Part shown: positions 47,765 through 57,567 of the stretch, in pieces
Layout of the letters: the number at the start of each line of letters is the position of its first letter
Position numbering within the stretch: position 1 is the stretch's first letter
Origin: Ectothiorhodospiraceae bacterium
Lineage (GTDB): Bacteria > Pseudomonadota > Gammaproteobacteria > Nitrococcales > Aquisalimonadaceae
DNA length: 61,097 nucleotides
Direction of reading: 5' to 3'
Assembly: GCA_007125985.1 (NCBI GenBank)
Contig: SLCE01000006.1
Span: 1-61,097, forward strand
Program-made: the position numbers and the translations under genes
The notes under the pieces: model-generated
The model's database searches: none
Seen by the model: only the letters and a program-made list of their open reading frames with translations
Told to the model about the DNA's origin: nothing

Positions 47765-48007
47765 TCAGTCGGCCCGCGTGTAGCGTTCCGGCCAGATCTG
47801 CTCCGGCTTCATGTCCAAATGTTCCGCGATGATGCGTTCCCATTTTGGATAGGGCCGGGTGAGCGCCGCCTGGGGCTGTTGCCGCGTGACGCCGTGTTCT
47901 CGGGCGAGTGCGGCTAGGGAATAGCCGCGAATCGCGAGCTGAAACTTGATCCATTCCTTCCGAATGGTCGGGTCTTCGGGAACCTTGTTGGTGTCAATAC
48001 TGTTCAT
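47765..48007 (-). CDS. Ner/Nlp-family DNA-binding protein
   Basis: 80 residues. WIKFQLAIRGYSLAALAREH and GVTRQQPQAALTRPYPKWER, then IIAEHLDMKPEQIWPERY, are the hallmarks of the Ner/Nlp (SfsB) family, small winged-helix or lambda-repressor-like regulators first known from phage Mu. The gene is divergent from an S24-type regulator, as repressor pairs are in Mu-like phages. No other phage gene is near, so it may be domesticated. No strong ribosome site is visible. Confidence 0.85.
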   Translation of the reverse strand: MNSIDTNKVPEDPTIRKEWIKFQLAIRGYSLAALAREHGVTRQQPQAALTRPYPKWERIIAEHLDMKPEQIWPERYTRAD

Positions 48008-48116
48008 GGCCGGATTATCGCCGTGGTTGTGCCGAAACCCGGGCGTCCTGGTTGCCGTGGGAGTTCGGCGTAGTGGTGCGCAGTGACGAGTGGCAACAGT
48101 CCGTGCAGCCTCTTTG

Positions 48117-48136
48117 CAAACTATAGACGTTGTTTG
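48117..48136. promoter_or_regulatory. Possible operator between the divergent regulators
   Basis: CAAAC and GTTTG form an inverted repeat with a 10-base spacer (one helical turn between half-sites), in the gap between the Ner-like gene and the S24-type regulator. GTCG-N7-CGAC follows immediately. This is the expected place for an operator, but short repeats of this size can occur by chance. Confidence 0.35.
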
Positions 48137-48195
48137 AAGTCGCGAAACACGACATTAACACCCGTTCGGGTGCCTTGCAATCGCTGGAGCTGTGC

Positions 48196-48828
48196 ATGAG
48201 GGAACGGAAAGTACGGAAACGCGAAGGCCTGGGTGAGCGCATTCGTGCGCTGCGCGGGTCCCGCTCCCGCGACTGCTTCGCCGGGGAGTTGGGTATCCAC
48301 AAGAACACCCTGGCCCGCTATGAGGCGGGTCAGCGGATGCCGGACGCCGCGCTGCTGCAACGGCTGTGTCGCATCGCACAGGTGGCTCCCGAATGGCTGC
48401 TGGACGGTGAGGCCAAGGCCGCACCTGATTTCGTCGCGCCACCGCTGGTCGGATCAGACAGGGCCGAACCCGTGCTGCAGCTGAATCGGGAATGGCTGAA
48501 CGCGCAGCGACTGGATGCTGATGCGCTGCGCGTCCATGTGATGGCCGATGGCAGCATGGAGCCGGCGGTGGCGGCCGGTGACGTGCTGTTGGTGGAACTT
48601 GGCAGCCCGCTGCCCCCCCGGGACGGCGCCCTGGTGCTGGTGCGCGTGGATGGAGAGCCTGTGGTCCGCCGCGCGCGGCAGGCAGGTGTCGGCCGAGTAT
48701 GTCTGGTTCGCGATCACGCGCAAAGCGAGGGCGGGACGTTGGTGGCCCTGCACGAGCTGCAGCCCGGCGGATCCCACGAGCTAGTGGGGCGAGTGTGCTG
48801 GCATCTGGGGCGTGCTCGCGGGGTTTGA
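48196..48828 (+). CDS. XRE-HTH/S24-type repressor with an incomplete catalytic dyad
   Basis: 210 residues from the ATG at 48196 (the frame is open to 48130). An XRE helix-turn-helix (about 12-68: CFAGELGIHKNTLARYEAGQ) is joined to a LexA/CI-like S24 domain (VMADGSMEPAVAAGDVLLVE). The catalytic serine is present (Ser120 in GSMEP), but the lysine position reads VVRRARQ, with Arg158 where LexA has Lys, and no Ala-Gly cleavage site is evident in the linker. Self-cleavage is therefore doubtful. It resembles phage CI-type regulators and is divergent from the Ner-like gene. Confidence 0.82.
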   Translation: MRERKVRKREGLGERIRALRGSRSRDCFAGELGIHKNTLARYEAGQRMPDAALLQRLCRIAQVAPEWLLDGEAKAAPDFVAPPLVGSDRAEPVLQLNREWLNAQRLDADALRVHVMADGSMEPAVAAGDVLLVELGSPLPPRDGALVLVRVDGEPVVRRARQAGVGRVCLVRDHAQSEGGTLVALHELQPGGSHELVGRVCWHLGRARGV

Positions 48829-48946
48829 GGAAGCGTCGGTCAATTCCCGGAGCACGTCCTTACGGCGGTGTCGAGCGCCGCCGTCTCGACACGCGGATGT
48901 GATCTGCCTACGCTATGCGTCCCCCGTGAACTCAGGAAGGTCGGTT

Positions 48947-49222
48947 GTGCATTGTTCCATTTTCAAGGGGCCCGGTGCCCCGGACCACTATTTGTTTATC
49001 CCGTGCAGGAATGACTTCAGCGGTGTGCCCCAGCCGGTGCTGGATCGCTTCGGACCGCTGGAGCATGTGATGGATCTGGTATTGACCCCGGAACGGCAAC
49101 TGGCCCGTGTTCGCGCCGTGACCCTGATGCGGGCCCTGTTGACCCAGGGCTGCCATGTTCAGTTGCCGCCCGAGGATGACCGGCTGGAGCCCAGCGAAGG
49201 CCGTCCCATAGGGGAAGATTGA
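48947..49222 (+). CDS. YcgL domain protein
   Basis: 91 residues. CSIFKGPGAPDHYLFIPCRN with DFSGVPQPVLDRFGPLEHVM, then RALLTQGCHVQLPPEDD, match the YcgL family, small proteins with a unique alpha/beta fold and no assigned function. I chose the GTG at 48947 because the family begins right at this point and GGAAGG lies before it. It converges with tesB 16 bases away. Confidence 0.85.
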   Translation: MHCSIFKGPGAPDHYLFIPCRNDFSGVPQPVLDRFGPLEHVMDLVLTPERQLARVRAVTLMRALLTQGCHVQLPPEDDRLEPSEGRPIGED

Positions 49223-49238
49223 CCGCGTCGGCCCGCCT

Positions 49239-50150
49239 TCAGCCACCCTGGGGAAGGCTCTCCTCCTGAGGGTCCGGCTTGCGCGCCTCTTCTACCGGCC
49301 GGATCAGCCCTTCCTGCGTCACCGACGACAGCAGAACCCCTTCGCGGGAATAGATATGCCCGAGATTGAATCCGCGGCCGTTGGATGCACTGGGGCTTTC
49401 CATGGTGTAGAGCAGCCAGTCGTCCATGCGTAATGGCCGATGGAACCACATGGCATGGTCCAGGCTGGCCATCTGAATGCCCCCCTGATACACGGTGCGG
49501 GCATGCGGCAGCAGCGACGTGCCCAGCAGGCGGAAATCCGAGGCATAGGCCAGCAAGGCCATATGCAGCAAGGGGTCGTCCGGGAGTGTGCCTGCGGTAC
49601 GGAACCAGGCGTGCCGGATGGCGGGGTCCTTGCGTTTCGGCTCCAGCGGGTGCTCCGGGTCCACCGGGCGGATCTCAATCGGTTTCAAGGCTTCCAGCGC
49701 CTTGCGTGAACGCGGCGGCATGCGGTCCTCATAGCGGGCGAGCACTTCCAGCTCCGTCTCCAGGGTTTCCGGCGCCGGCACATCGGCCATGCTGATCTGG
49801 TGATCCAGGCCCGTTTCCTGCACCTGGAACGAGGCCGACAGATTGAAGATGGGGCGGCCATGCTGGATGGCCACCACGCGCCGCGTGGAGAAGCTGCCGC
49901 CGTCCCGGGCCCGCTCCACCTCGTAGATGATGGGCGCTTCGGTGTCGCCGCCCCGCAGGAAGTAGGCGTGCAGCGAATGGGGGCTGCGTTCCTCCGGCAC
50001 GGTCCGGCCCGCTGCCACCAGGGCCTGGCCGAGCACCTGGCCGCCGAACACACGCCGGCCGACGATGTTTCGGCTTTCGCCGCGGAACAGGTTCTCTTCC
50101 AGTCGTTCCAGGTCCAGCAGCGTCATCAGACGCTCTACCATGTTATCCAT
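49239..50150 (-). CDS. tesB: Acyl-CoA thioesterase II
   Basis: 303 residues, two hotdog domains. Signatures are LEENLFRGESRNIVGRRVFG with GGQVLGQALVAAGRTVPE in the first half, and SLDHAMWFHRPLRMDDWLL with LGHIYSREGVLLSSVTQEGL in the second, where Asp and Gln residues of the catalytic site lie. It hydrolyses medium- and long-chain acyl-CoA. It stands alone, 80 bases downstream of the ubiB end. Confidence 0.93.
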   Translation of the reverse strand: MDNMVERLMTLLDLERLEENLFRGESRNIVGRRVFGGQVLGQALVAAGRTVPEERSPHSLHAYFLRGGDTEAPIIYEVERARDGGSFSTRRVVAIQHGRPIFNLSASFQVQETGLDHQISMADVPAPETLETELEVLARYEDRMPPRSRKALEALKPIEIRPVDPEHPLEPKRKDPAIRHAWFRTAGTLPDDPLLHMALLAYASDFRLLGTSLLPHARTVYQGGIQMASLDHAMWFHRPLRMDDWLLYTMESPSASNGRGFNLGHIYSREGVLLSSVTQEGLIRPVEEARKPDPQEESLPQGG

Positions 50151-50230
50151 CCCCTTGTTCCTCGTATCTGGGACCCCCGGCCCTCCGACCGGACGTTCCC
50201 GCGGTTCCGTGATTCAGTTGCTGCGTGTCG

Positions 50231-51898
50231 CTAACGGCTCCGGATAAGGCCGATGAGTAGCAGGGCGACACCGGGTACGGCCAACAGCCAACTGGCCAGC
50301 GGTATGCCACCAGGCATCAGGGGGCCGATGCCGTCACCGGCGTGTAGCAGCGTCGCCATGATGAGCAGTGTTGCCCCCGCCAGTGTGGCGGAGCGGCTGC
50401 GGCTGGCGGCGCGGAGCCGGTGGTCTAGTTCCTGCAGCCGCCGCTGTTGACGTTCCAAGGCGCTGCGCACGGCGGCCAGATCATCCATGGCGCGCAGCGT
50501 ACGGCCCGGCAGCAACGGCAGCTGCTCACCCCAGTTGGGCGCCTGCTGGCGGATGCGGGCCCAGACTGCCTCAGGGCCCAGCTGGCGCCGCATCCAGCGC
50601 TCCATATGAGGTTTGGCGGTGCGCCATAGATCAAGATCCGGGTACAGCTGGCGGCCTAGACCCTCGATATTGAGCAGGGTCTTCTGTAATAGCACCAGCT
50701 GTGGCTGGATCTCCATGTCGAAGCGCCGCCCGGTCTGGAACAGGCGCATGAGCACGGCGCCGAAGGAGATGTCCTTCAGCGGGCGTTCGAAAATCGGTTC
50801 ACAAACCGTGCGGATGGCGGCCTCGAACTCATCGATCCGTGTGCCCTCCGGCACCCAGCCGGATTCCACATGCAATTCGGCGACCCGGCGATAGTCACGG
50901 TTGAAAAAGGCAAGGAAGTTCTCCGCCAGGTAGCGGTGATCCACCGGGTTGAGCGTGCCGATAATGCCGAAATCCACGGCAATGTAGCGTGGATCATCGG
51001 GCTGGGTGGTATCCACGAAGATGTTCCCGGGATGCATGTCGGCATGGAAGAAGCTGTCGCGAAACACCTGGGTGAAAAAGATCTCTACGCCCGTCTCCGC
51101 CAGCCGTTGCAGGTCCACGCCCCGGGCATGCAGCTCGGCAATGTTGCTGACGGGCACGCCGCTGATGCGCTCCATCACCATGACGTCCCGGCGGGTTTCC
51201 TGGAAGAAGACCTCGGGCACGTAAAGTTGCTGGGAGTCGATGAAATTGCGCCGCAGTTGCGAGGCGTTGGAGGCCTCGCGCATCAGATCCAGTTCGTCGT
51301 TCAGGTTCTTCTCGAACTCGGCCACCACTTCCAGGGGGCGCAGGCGGCGTCCCAGATCCCAGTAGCGTTGTGCCAGGGCGGCGAAAGTGCGCATCAGATC
51401 CAGGTCGCGGTTGATGATCCGGTCGATATCCGGTCGTACCACTTTGACAACCACCTCACGGCCGTCCCGCAAACGGGCGCCGTGGACCTGAGCGATGGAT
51501 GCCGAGGCGATGGGGTGGTCATCAAATCGCTGGAACACATTCTCCAGGGGTTCGCCGTAGGCGTGCTCGATGATGCGGCGGGCATCGGCGGCCGGGAACG
51601 GCGGCACCCGGTCTTGCAGATAGGACAGCTCATCAGCGATATCCGTCGGCAGCAGGTCACGCCGGGTGGAGAGAATCTGCCCAAATTTGACGAACAGCGG
51701 CCCCAGGTCTTCCAGCGCCCGCCGGATGCGCTCGCCCCGGCTGCCCTGGTGCCGTCGCACCCAGCGCCACGGCATCAGGTAGCCCAGCCAGCGGAAGGGG
51801 CGGAAAAGGCGGGTGGCGAGAATGATCTCGTCCAGCCCGTGGCGCAGCAGCACCAGGTTGATGCGGGCGAGGTGGAACAGATGCCGCGGCCGGATCAT
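50231..51898 (-). CDS. ubiB: Ubiquinone biosynthesis ATPase/kinase-like protein UbiB
   Basis: 555 residues. [20 protein letters not shown] contains the family's KxGQ motif. [25 protein letters not shown] gives the A-rich loop and ATP-binding Lys, and [14 protein letters not shown] with [10 protein letters not shown] the DFG-like segment of the ABC1/ADCK fold. Two membrane helices form the C-terminus (residues about 500-555). It is needed for ubiquinone assembly. Its ATG overlaps the ubiJ stop by four bases. Confidence 0.95.
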   Translation of the reverse strand: MIRPRHLFHLARINLVLLRHGLDEIILATRLFRPFRWLGYLMPWRWVRRHQGSRGERIRRALEDLGPLFVKFGQILSTRRDLLPTDIADELSYLQDRVPPFPAADARRIIEHAYGEPLENVFQRFDDHPIASASIAQVHGARLRDGREVVVKVVRPDIDRIINRDLDLMRTFAALAQRYWDLGRRLRPLEVVAEFEKNLNDELDLMREASNASQLRRNFIDSQQLYVPEVFFQETRRDVMVMERISGVPVSNIAELHARGVDLQRLAETGVEIFFTQVFRDSFFHADMHPGNIFVDTTQPDDPRYIAVDFGIIGTLNPVDHRYLAENFLAFFNRDYRRVAELHVESGWVPEGTRIDEFEAAIRTVCEPIFERPLKDISFGAVLMRLFQTGRRFDMEIQPQLVLLQKTLLNIEGLGRQLYPDLDLWRTAKPHMERWMRRQLGPEAVWARIRQQAPNWGEQLPLLPGRTLRAMDDLAAVRSALERQQRRLQELDHRLRAASRSRSATLAGATLLIMATLLHAGDGIGPLMPGGIPLASWLLAVPGVALLLIGLIRSR

Positions 51899-52509
51899 GA
51901 ATCCGCCCGCCGCTTGCGTTCCAGGCGTCGTACGCGCGCTTCCAGGCGATCAGCATCCTCCCGCAGGCGATCAATGGCGGACAGGTAGATGTCCACCTCG
52001 GCCCGTGTCGGCAGCATGCGGCGCTCTTCGGTGAGGTATTCGCCCAGATTCATCTCCAGGGTGCGGCGGCTTTCCTGAAAACGTGTCCAGGCTTCCCGCC
52101 CCAGGCGCCCGAGTTGATGAGCGGGCACATCGCCAAGTACGCGGGCCAGCTGCTCCTCCCAGTCCACGTCCAGGCGGGCGAACAGCGTGCGTACATCGCG
52201 CACCAGGCCCAGGTCGCCGGAGAAGTGCACGGCCTTTCCACCACCTTCCGGATCCTGCGCCAGGGCCAGGAGATCGCCGGGACGCCCGCGAATACGGGCG
52301 TCCGCTTCCAGTGCCGGATCGTCCAGTTGCGAGAGCGTGAGCCCGTCCTCCTGGAAGCGGAGCAGCAGACTGATCCCCGTGCCCTCCAGTTCCAGCACCA
52401 CCTGGCGGTCTGCCAGCCGGCGCATGCGGGGTGGGGATTCCGGATCCAGACGCACCAGCTGCGTGAGAGTGCGTGATACGGCCTGCAGGGGAAGATCGAG
52501 CCAGGCCAT
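51895..52509 (-). CDS. ubiJ: Ubiquinone biosynthesis accessory factor UbiJ
   Basis: 204 residues with an SCP2 lipid-binding domain in the N-terminal half ([54 protein letters not shown]) and a charged coiled coil at the C-terminus ([20 protein letters not shown]). It belongs to the aerobic Ubi complex. The frame is open upstream, but the ATG at 52509 starts the family N-terminus. It lies between ubiE and ubiB, the classical order. Confidence 0.92.
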   Translation of the reverse strand: MAWLDLPLQAVSRTLTQLVRLDPESPPRMRRLADRQVVLELEGTGISLLLRFQEDGLTLSQLDDPALEADARIRGRPGDLLALAQDPEGGGKAVHFSGDLGLVRDVRTLFARLDVDWEEQLARVLGDVPAHQLGRLGREAWTRFQESRRTLEMNLGEYLTEERRMLPTRAEVDIYLSAIDRLREDADRLEARVRRLERKRRADS

Positions 52510-52511
52510 GG

Positions 52512-53273
52512 TCAGTAGCGAAAGCCCCGGTGGATGGCCACCACGCCGCCGCTGAGGTTGGTGTAGTCGCAATCCTCGAGGCCGGCTTCCTGCATCATGT
52601 CGCGCAGGGTTTCCTGGTTCGGGTGCATGCGAATGGACTCGGCCAGGTAACGGTAGCTGTCCGCATCGCCGGCCACCAGCTTGCCCATGCGTGGCAGCAG
52701 TTGAAACGAATAGGCATCGTACGCTGGCTGCAGGGCCTTCAGGTACAAGTGGGAGAACTCCAGTACCAGCACGAATCCGCCGGGCTTCAGCACGCGGTGC
52801 ATTTCGCGCAGTGCCCGGGTCTTGTCGGTCACGTTGCGCAGCCCGAAACCGATGGTCACCCGGTCGAAGCTGCCGGACGGGAAGGGCAGTGCCTCCGCAT
52901 TCACCAGGGCGTAATCCAGGTTGCCGGTGATTCCGGCATCCAGCATGCGGTCGCGGCCGACGGCCAACATGGAATCGTTGATGTCGGTCATCACCACCTG
53001 GCCACGCCCGCCCACCAGGCGCGCCATCAGTCGACTGAGGTCACCGGTGCCGGCGGCCAGATCCAGCACGCGCATGCCGGGCCGCAGACGGGCCATGGCC
53101 ACGGTCTGCCGTTTCCAGAGCCGGTGCAGGCCCACGGACATCAGATCGTTCATCAGATCGTACTTGTCCGCCACCGACCGGAATACCTGCCCCACCCGCT
53201 GCGCCTTTTCGGCCACCGGCACCTGCTGGTAGCCGAAGTCGATGCGATCCCCGGGGCCCTGCTCGCCGCTCAC
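52512..53273 (-). CDS. ubiE: Ubiquinone/menaquinone C-methyltransferase
   Basis: 253 residues. [20 protein letters not shown] and [18 protein letters not shown] (SAM motif I, about 68-85) are UbiE signatures, as are [20 protein letters not shown] and [20 protein letters not shown]. It methylates the quinone ring. The start is GTG, overlapping the stop of the upstream DUF971 gene by four bases. Confidence 0.96.
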   Translation of the reverse strand: MSGEQGPGDRIDFGYQQVPVAEKAQRVGQVFRSVADKYDLMNDLMSVGLHRLWKRQTVAMARLRPGMRVLDLAAGTGDLSRLMARLVGGRGQVVMTDINDSMLAVGRDRMLDAGITGNLDYALVNAEALPFPSGSFDRVTIGFGLRNVTDKTRALREMHRVLKPGGFVLVLEFSHLYLKALQPAYDAYSFQLLPRMGKLVAGDADSYRYLAESIRMHPNQETLRDMMQEAGLEDCDYTNLSGGVVAIHRGFRY

Positions 53274-53641
53274 GACGTTCCCTCCCCGCTGTCGCCACGC
53301 TGGTAGCCGGCCGCGGCGAGCTTGTCCAGGTAGCGTGCCCAGTTCGCTTCCCGGTCACGACCCAGCTCGTAGAGGTAGTCCCAGGCGTAGAGGCCGCTGT
53401 CGTGGCCGTCGTCGAATACCAGGCGTACCGCATATTCGCCCACGGGCTCGATGCGGCTGATGTTGACGTCTTCCTTGTTCACCTGCAGCACTTCCTGCCC
53501 GGGGCCGTGTCCGCGCACCTCCGCAGAGGGGGAATGCACCCGCAGGTATTCACAGCTCAGCTCGAACCGCGCGCCGTCGTCGAAACTGATCTCCAGCATG
53601 CGGGACTGACGATGCAGCTTGATCTCCGTGGGTATGGGCAT
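53270..53641 (-). CDS. DUF971 (gamma-butyrobetaine hydroxylase-like N-terminal domain) protein
   Basis: 123 residues. [41 protein letters not shown] and the ending [20 protein letters not shown] define the small DUF971 domain, also found at the N-terminus of carnitine-pathway dioxygenases. As a stand-alone protein its role is unresolved. It is coupled to ubiE by a GTGA overlap and lies after hslU, a common neighbourhood. Confidence 0.9.
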   Translation of the reverse strand: MPIPTEIKLHRQSRMLEISFDDGARFELSCEYLRVHSPSAEVRGHGPGQEVLQVNKEDVNISRIEPVGEYAVRLVFDDGHDSGLYAWDYLYELGRDREANWARYLDKLAAAGYQRGDSGEGTS

Positions 53642-53692
53642 GGCACCTCACTTGCCGTGTTCGCTGGTTCCGGCCTCACCGGCCGATCGCCG

Positions 53693-55033
53693 TCAGAGTA
53701 TATACCGGCTCAGGTCCTGATCCTGCACCAGATCGCCCAGCTGTGCATCCACATAGGCCGCGTCCACGTTGGTGGTCTGACCGCTGCGGTCCGCGGCCTG
53801 GTAGCTGATTTCCTCGAGCAGCCGTTCCATCACAGTGTGCAGGCGTCGGGCGCCGATGTTCTCGGTGCGTTCGTTGACCTCCCAGGCCACCTGCGCGATG
53901 CGTGCGATGCCGTCCTCGGTAAAGGTCAGCGTGCACCCCTCGGTGTCCATCAGCGCCTCATACTGGGTGGTCAGGGAGGCGCTGGGCTCCGTGAGGATGC
54001 GCACGAAATCCTCCACCGACAGTGCATCCAGTTCCACGCGGATGGGCAGCCGGCCCTGCAGCTCCGGTATCAGGTCCGACGGCTTGGACAAGTGGAACGC
54101 GCCGGAGGCGATGAACAGAATGTGGTCAGTGCGGACCATGCCGAACTTGGTGGACACGGTGGAGCCTTCCACCAGCGGAAGCAGGTCACGCTGCACGCCC
54201 TCACGGGAGACATCGGCGCCGCCGCTGGCGCTGCTGTCGGAACGCTTCGCGACCTTGTCGATCTCGTCCAGGAAGACGATGCCGTTCTGCTCCACCCGTT
54301 CCACGGCCTGGGCCTTGACCTCTTCCTCGTTGACCATGCGTGCCGCCTCCTGCTCCCGCAGCACCTTCATGGCGTCCTTGATCTTCATGCGGCGCTTTTT
54401 GGTCTTGCCACCGCCCATGTTCTGGAACAGGCTCTGCAGCTGGTTGGTCATCTCCTCCATACCGGGCGGCGCCATGATCTCCACGCCCATGGGGGCGGCG
54501 GACACCTCGATATCCACTTCCTTGTCATCCAGGTCCCCGAAACGCAGCTTGTTGCGGAACTTGTTGCGGGTGGCCTGATCCTGGGGCTGTTCGTCCTCTT
54601 CCCAGCTGGTGGTGGTCGCCCGTGGCAGCAGAATGTCCAGCAGGCGGTCCTCCGCCGCTTCCTCGGCCCGGTATTTGACCTTTTCCATGGCTTCTTCCCG
54701 GGTCATTTTCACCGCCATGTCCACCAGGTCGCGGACGATGGATTCCACATCGCGCCCCACATAGCCCACTTCGGTGAACTTGGTGGCTTCCACCTTGATG
54801 AACGGGGCATTGGCCAGCCGGGCCAGGCGGCGGGCGATCTCGGTCTTGCCCACGCCGGTGGGGCCGATCATCAGAATATTCTTCGGTGTGATCTCGTTGC
54901 GCAGGTCCTCGCCCACCTGCATACGGCGCCAGCGGTTGCGCAGTGCGATGGCCACCGAGCGCTTAGCCTTGGCCTGGCCGATGATGTGACGGTCCAGTTC
55001 CTGAACGATTTCCCGGGGAGTCATTTCGGACAT
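53693..55033 (-). CDS. hslU: ATPase subunit of the HslUV protease
   Basis: 446 residues. [20 protein letters not shown] opens the protein; Walker A is [18 protein letters not shown] (about 53-70) and Walker [16 protein letters not shown]. The I-domain (about 110-240) and the C-terminal [11 protein letters not shown]-type tail that docks into HslV are present. It unfolds substrates for HslV, whose gene is 29 bases upstream. Confidence 0.97.
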   Translation of the reverse strand: MSEMTPREIVQELDRHIIGQAKAKRSVAIALRNRWRRMQVGEDLRNEITPKNILMIGPTGVGKTEIARRLARLANAPFIKVEATKFTEVGYVGRDVESIVRDLVDMAVKMTREEAMEKVKYRAEEAAEDRLLDILLPRATTTSWEEDEQPQDQATRNKFRNKLRFGDLDDKEVDIEVSAAPMGVEIMAPPGMEEMTNQLQSLFQNMGGGKTKKRRMKIKDAMKVLREQEAARMVNEEEVKAQAVERVEQNGIVFLDEIDKVAKRSDSSASGGADVSREGVQRDLLPLVEGSTVSTKFGMVRTDHILFIASGAFHLSKPSDLIPELQGRLPIRVELDALSVEDFVRILTEPSASLTTQYEALMDTEGCTLTFTEDGIARIAQVAWEVNERTENIGARRLHTVMERLLEEISYQAADRSGQTTNVDAAYVDAQLGDLVQDQDLSRYIL

Positions 55034-55062
55034 GATCGGATTCCTGACGCTGGGAACCGGCC

Positions 55063-55599
55063 TTAGGCCAGTTCCTCGATGGTGAGCTGATGGTTGGTGT
55101 ACACGCAGATGTCGGCGGCGATACTCAGCGATTCCTCGACCAGTTGCTTGGCAGGCAGCTCGCTGTGCCGGAGCAGGCCCAGCGCCGCGGCCTGCGCGAA
55201 GGGACCGCCGGAGCCGATGGCGATGACGTCGTGTTCCGGCTCGATGACATCACCGTTGCCGGAGATCACCAGGGTGCTCTCCTTGTCCGCCACCAGCAGC
55301 AGTGCCTCCAGCCGGCGCAGGGCGCGGTCGGAACGCCAGTCCTTGGCCAGTTCAACGGCGGCGCGCACCAGATGCCCCTGGTATTTCTCGAGCTGGCCCT
55401 CGAAGCGTTCGAACAGGGTGAAGGCGTCGGCGGTGCCGCCGGCGAAACCCGCGATCACGCGGTCATGGAACAGGCGCCGCACTTTACGCGCGTTCCCTTT
55501 CATGACCGTGTTGCCCATGGAAACCTGGCCATCGCCGCCGATTACAACCTGACCATTGCGCCGCGCCGCCAGTATGGTCGTGCCTCTGAACTGTTCCAT
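55063..55599 (-). CDS. hslV: HslUV protease peptidase subunit
   Basis: 178 residues. It begins [20 protein letters not shown]; the catalytic N-terminal threonine (first or second Thr of GTTIL) must be freed by removal of a six-residue leader MEQFRG, longer than the single Met of the E. coli protein. [20 protein letters not shown] and [17 protein letters not shown] are proteasome-like beta-subunit signatures. The start at 55599 is firm, since upstream reading is antisense to xerC. Confidence 0.96.
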   Translation of the reverse strand: MEQFRGTTILAARRNGQVVIGGDGQVSMGNTVMKGNARKVRRLFHDRVIAGFAGGTADAFTLFERFEGQLEKYQGHLVRAAVELAKDWRSDRALRRLEALLLVADKESTLVISGNGDVIEPEHDVIAIGSGGPFAQAAALGLLRHSELPAKQLVEESLSIAADICVYTNHQLTIEELA

Positions 55600-55684
55600 G
55601 CGTACTCCGATGCGCTCTAGCTGCTCGAGAACAGGGATTTGGGGGTGAACCGATGATTTTAAAGGGTTTGGGGCTGTTGAATGA

Positions 55685-56596
55685 TCACCGCCTCTTGCGC
55701 GCGCGCGGATGGGCCGCGTCATACACCTGGGCCAGGTGCTGGAAATCCAGATGGGTATAGACCTGGGTCGTACTGATGTCCGCATGGCCTAGCAGTTCCT
55801 GTACCGCGCGCAGGTCACCACTGGACTCCAGCAGGTGACTGGCGAAGGCGTGCCGCAACATATGGGGGTGCACGTGGCCGGGCAGCCCGGCCAGTTCCGC
55901 CAGGCGCTGCAAGCGCTGCTGCACGCTGCGCACGCTCAGGCGGCGCCCCAGACGGCTTATAAACAAGGCCCGTTTATCCGCTGGCGCCAGTTCCGGGCGG
56001 ATCCCCAGCCAATCCCGCAGCCGCTCCTGTGCCTTGCGCCCCACGGGAACCATCCGGCTTTTTGCGCCCTTGCCGATGACCTGCAACTGCCGGTCACGCA
56101 GGTCCACATCCGCCTCGTTCAGCGAGACCAGTTCCGAAAGCCGAAGGCCGGAGGAATAGAACAGTTCCGCGATCGCGAGATCGCGCCGCTGTAGCCGCGG
56201 GTCGCCTGAATCGTCCGCCGTATCCAGCAGCTGGTGCATGCTGTCCACGTCCAGCGTGCGTGGCAGGCGGCGGCCGCTACGTGGTGCGGGGATGTCCTCC
56301 GCCGGATTGGCGGTCAGTTGTTCCTCGCGCAAAAGATAATTGAAGAAGCCCCGCAGGGCGGATAGGCGCCGTTTCAGGCTGGGGCCGGAGAGACCTTTGC
56401 GGTGACCCTGAGCGACGAAGCGGCGGACGGCATGGGCGTCCAGCGCCGCCCAGTCATCCAGCCCGGTCCGGTCGCACCATTCCACCAGGGCATCCAGGTC
56501 CCGGCGGTAACTGTCGCGGGTTCGGGGGGACAGGCGCCGTTCACCGGCCAGGTGCTGGTCGAAGCGCTGCAGCCAGGCCAGCGCTTCCGGCGTCAT
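55685..56596 (-). CDS. xerC: Tyrosine recombinase XerC
   Basis: 303 residues. The N-terminal core-binding domain is [20 protein letters not shown] with [15 protein letters not shown]. The catalytic residues are Arg in [13 protein letters not shown], Lys in [11 protein letters not shown], His/Arg in [15 protein letters not shown], and His and Tyr in [17 protein letters not shown]. With XerD it resolves chromosome dimers at dif. The ATG overlaps the DUF484 stop by four bases. Confidence 0.95.
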   Translation of the reverse strand: MTPEALAWLQRFDQHLAGERRLSPRTRDSYRRDLDALVEWCDRTGLDDWAALDAHAVRRFVAQGHRKGLSGPSLKRRLSALRGFFNYLLREEQLTANPAEDIPAPRSGRRLPRTLDVDSMHQLLDTADDSGDPRLQRRDLAIAELFYSSGLRLSELVSLNEADVDLRDRQLQVIGKGAKSRMVPVGRKAQERLRDWLGIRPELAPADKRALFISRLGRRLSVRSVQQRLQRLAELAGLPGHVHPHMLRHAFASHLLESSGDLRAVQELLGHADISTTQVYTHLDFQHLAQVYDAAHPRARKRR

Positions 56597-57297
56597 TGAC
56601 GACTCAGGTGCGGTGCCAGGCTGTAGGCGGCCAGGTCGGCCAGCTGGCGCAGGAACACGGTGCCGTGCGTGGGCTGGAAGCGGTCCGCGTCCAGACTGCC
56701 GATGGAAAGCATGCCGTTCAGCGAGGGATGCCGCAGCCGCACCAGTGCCGCGGACCTGACCCGCGAGGCACTGCGTCCGAACAGGAACCCGGCCTGCTCG
56801 GCCGGCAATGGCCCGCACACCGGGCGTCCTTCCGTCAGAAAGCGCTGGAACTGGCCCAGCGCCGGATCATCATCCGGCACCAGATCGGCCTGCGCGCCGA
56901 GGCGCTTGCTGTTGGCTGGCACAATCAGGCGTAGCGCCACGAAATCCGCCTGGAACTGGTTTCGCAAACCGTCCTTGAGCGCCTGCAATGTGCCGTCCAG
57001 ATCCTGCTGGCAGAGCAACTCCAGGGCCAGGCGATGCATGCGCTCGGCCAGCCGGTCGTTGTCTCGCGCCACCTCCAGTAACTCATCCAACCGTGCCTTG
57101 AGCTGGCGGTTCTGCTGTTGCAGACGGGCTACCTGGTGCTCCACCAACGAGATGGCATCGCCGCAGACGTGGGGAATCTGCAGCCGTTCCACCAGTTCCG
57201 GGTGCCGCTCGAAGAACGTTGGATCCTGTTCCAGGAAGGCGACCACGGTCTCGTCCGTGGGTGGTTCCTGCAGGCTGACCTTTTGCTGCGTGCTCAT
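56593..57297 (-). CDS. DUF484 (GAF-like) protein
   Basis: 234 residues. FLEQDPTFFERHPELVERLQ with IPHVCGDAISLVEHQVARLQ, then a coiled coil, then a GAF-like domain (LRLIVPANSKRLG, MLSIGSLDADRFQPTHGT). It matches the E. coli YigA family, encoded between dapF and xerC as here. Its role is unknown. The ATG at 57297 is preceded by AGGAGCAC; a composite repeat lies upstream. Confidence 0.9.
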   Translation of the reverse strand: MSTQQKVSLQEPPTDETVVAFLEQDPTFFERHPELVERLQIPHVCGDAISLVEHQVARLQQQNRQLKARLDELLEVARDNDRLAERMHRLALELLCQQDLDGTLQALKDGLRNQFQADFVALRLIVPANSKRLGAQADLVPDDDPALGQFQRFLTEGRPVCGPLPAEQAGFLFGRSASRVRSAALVRLRHPSLNGMLSIGSLDADRFQPTHGTVFLRQLADLAAYSLAPHLSRQ

Positions 57298-57403
57298 GCT
57301 GTGCTCCTGGTGACCTCTGGCGGCAGCCGAACGTTCAGTGCCGGGTCTTGGCAACAGTCTATAGAAAAAATCGTTGCGGCGTCACGGTTTGGGTTCATTT
57401 GGT

Positions 57404-57524
57404 GGCTTCGAGTCGGCAGAGGATGTCGGGATTGTATTGCGGACTGTCGGCGGCATGGACGCCGCCGACCAGCTACAGGGATGTATTCACGCGTGTCCGC
57501 AATACAATCCCGACATCCTCTGCC
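57404..57524. repeat. Composite palindromic repeat, copy 1 (dapF-DUF484 gap)
   Basis: The box GGCTTCGAGTCGGC (57404-57417) begins the element. A perfect 29-base-pair inverted repeat follows: arms 57415-57443 and 57496-57524. Between them lie an inner hairpin (GTCGGCGGC, 57446-57454, with GCCGCCGAC, 57461-57469) and AGCTACAGGGATGTATTCA. The same core occurs in copy 2 at 60.7 kb, inverted, but the arms differ. It lies between dapF and DUF484, both leftward, so it could end dapF transcripts. The core recalls dispersed repeats I associate with halophilic gammaproteobacteria; that is memory, not a search. Confidence 0.85.
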
Positions 57525-57567
57525 TCGTGGTGGCAGGCGTCACCTCGCGAAACCAACTTCCTTGTGT

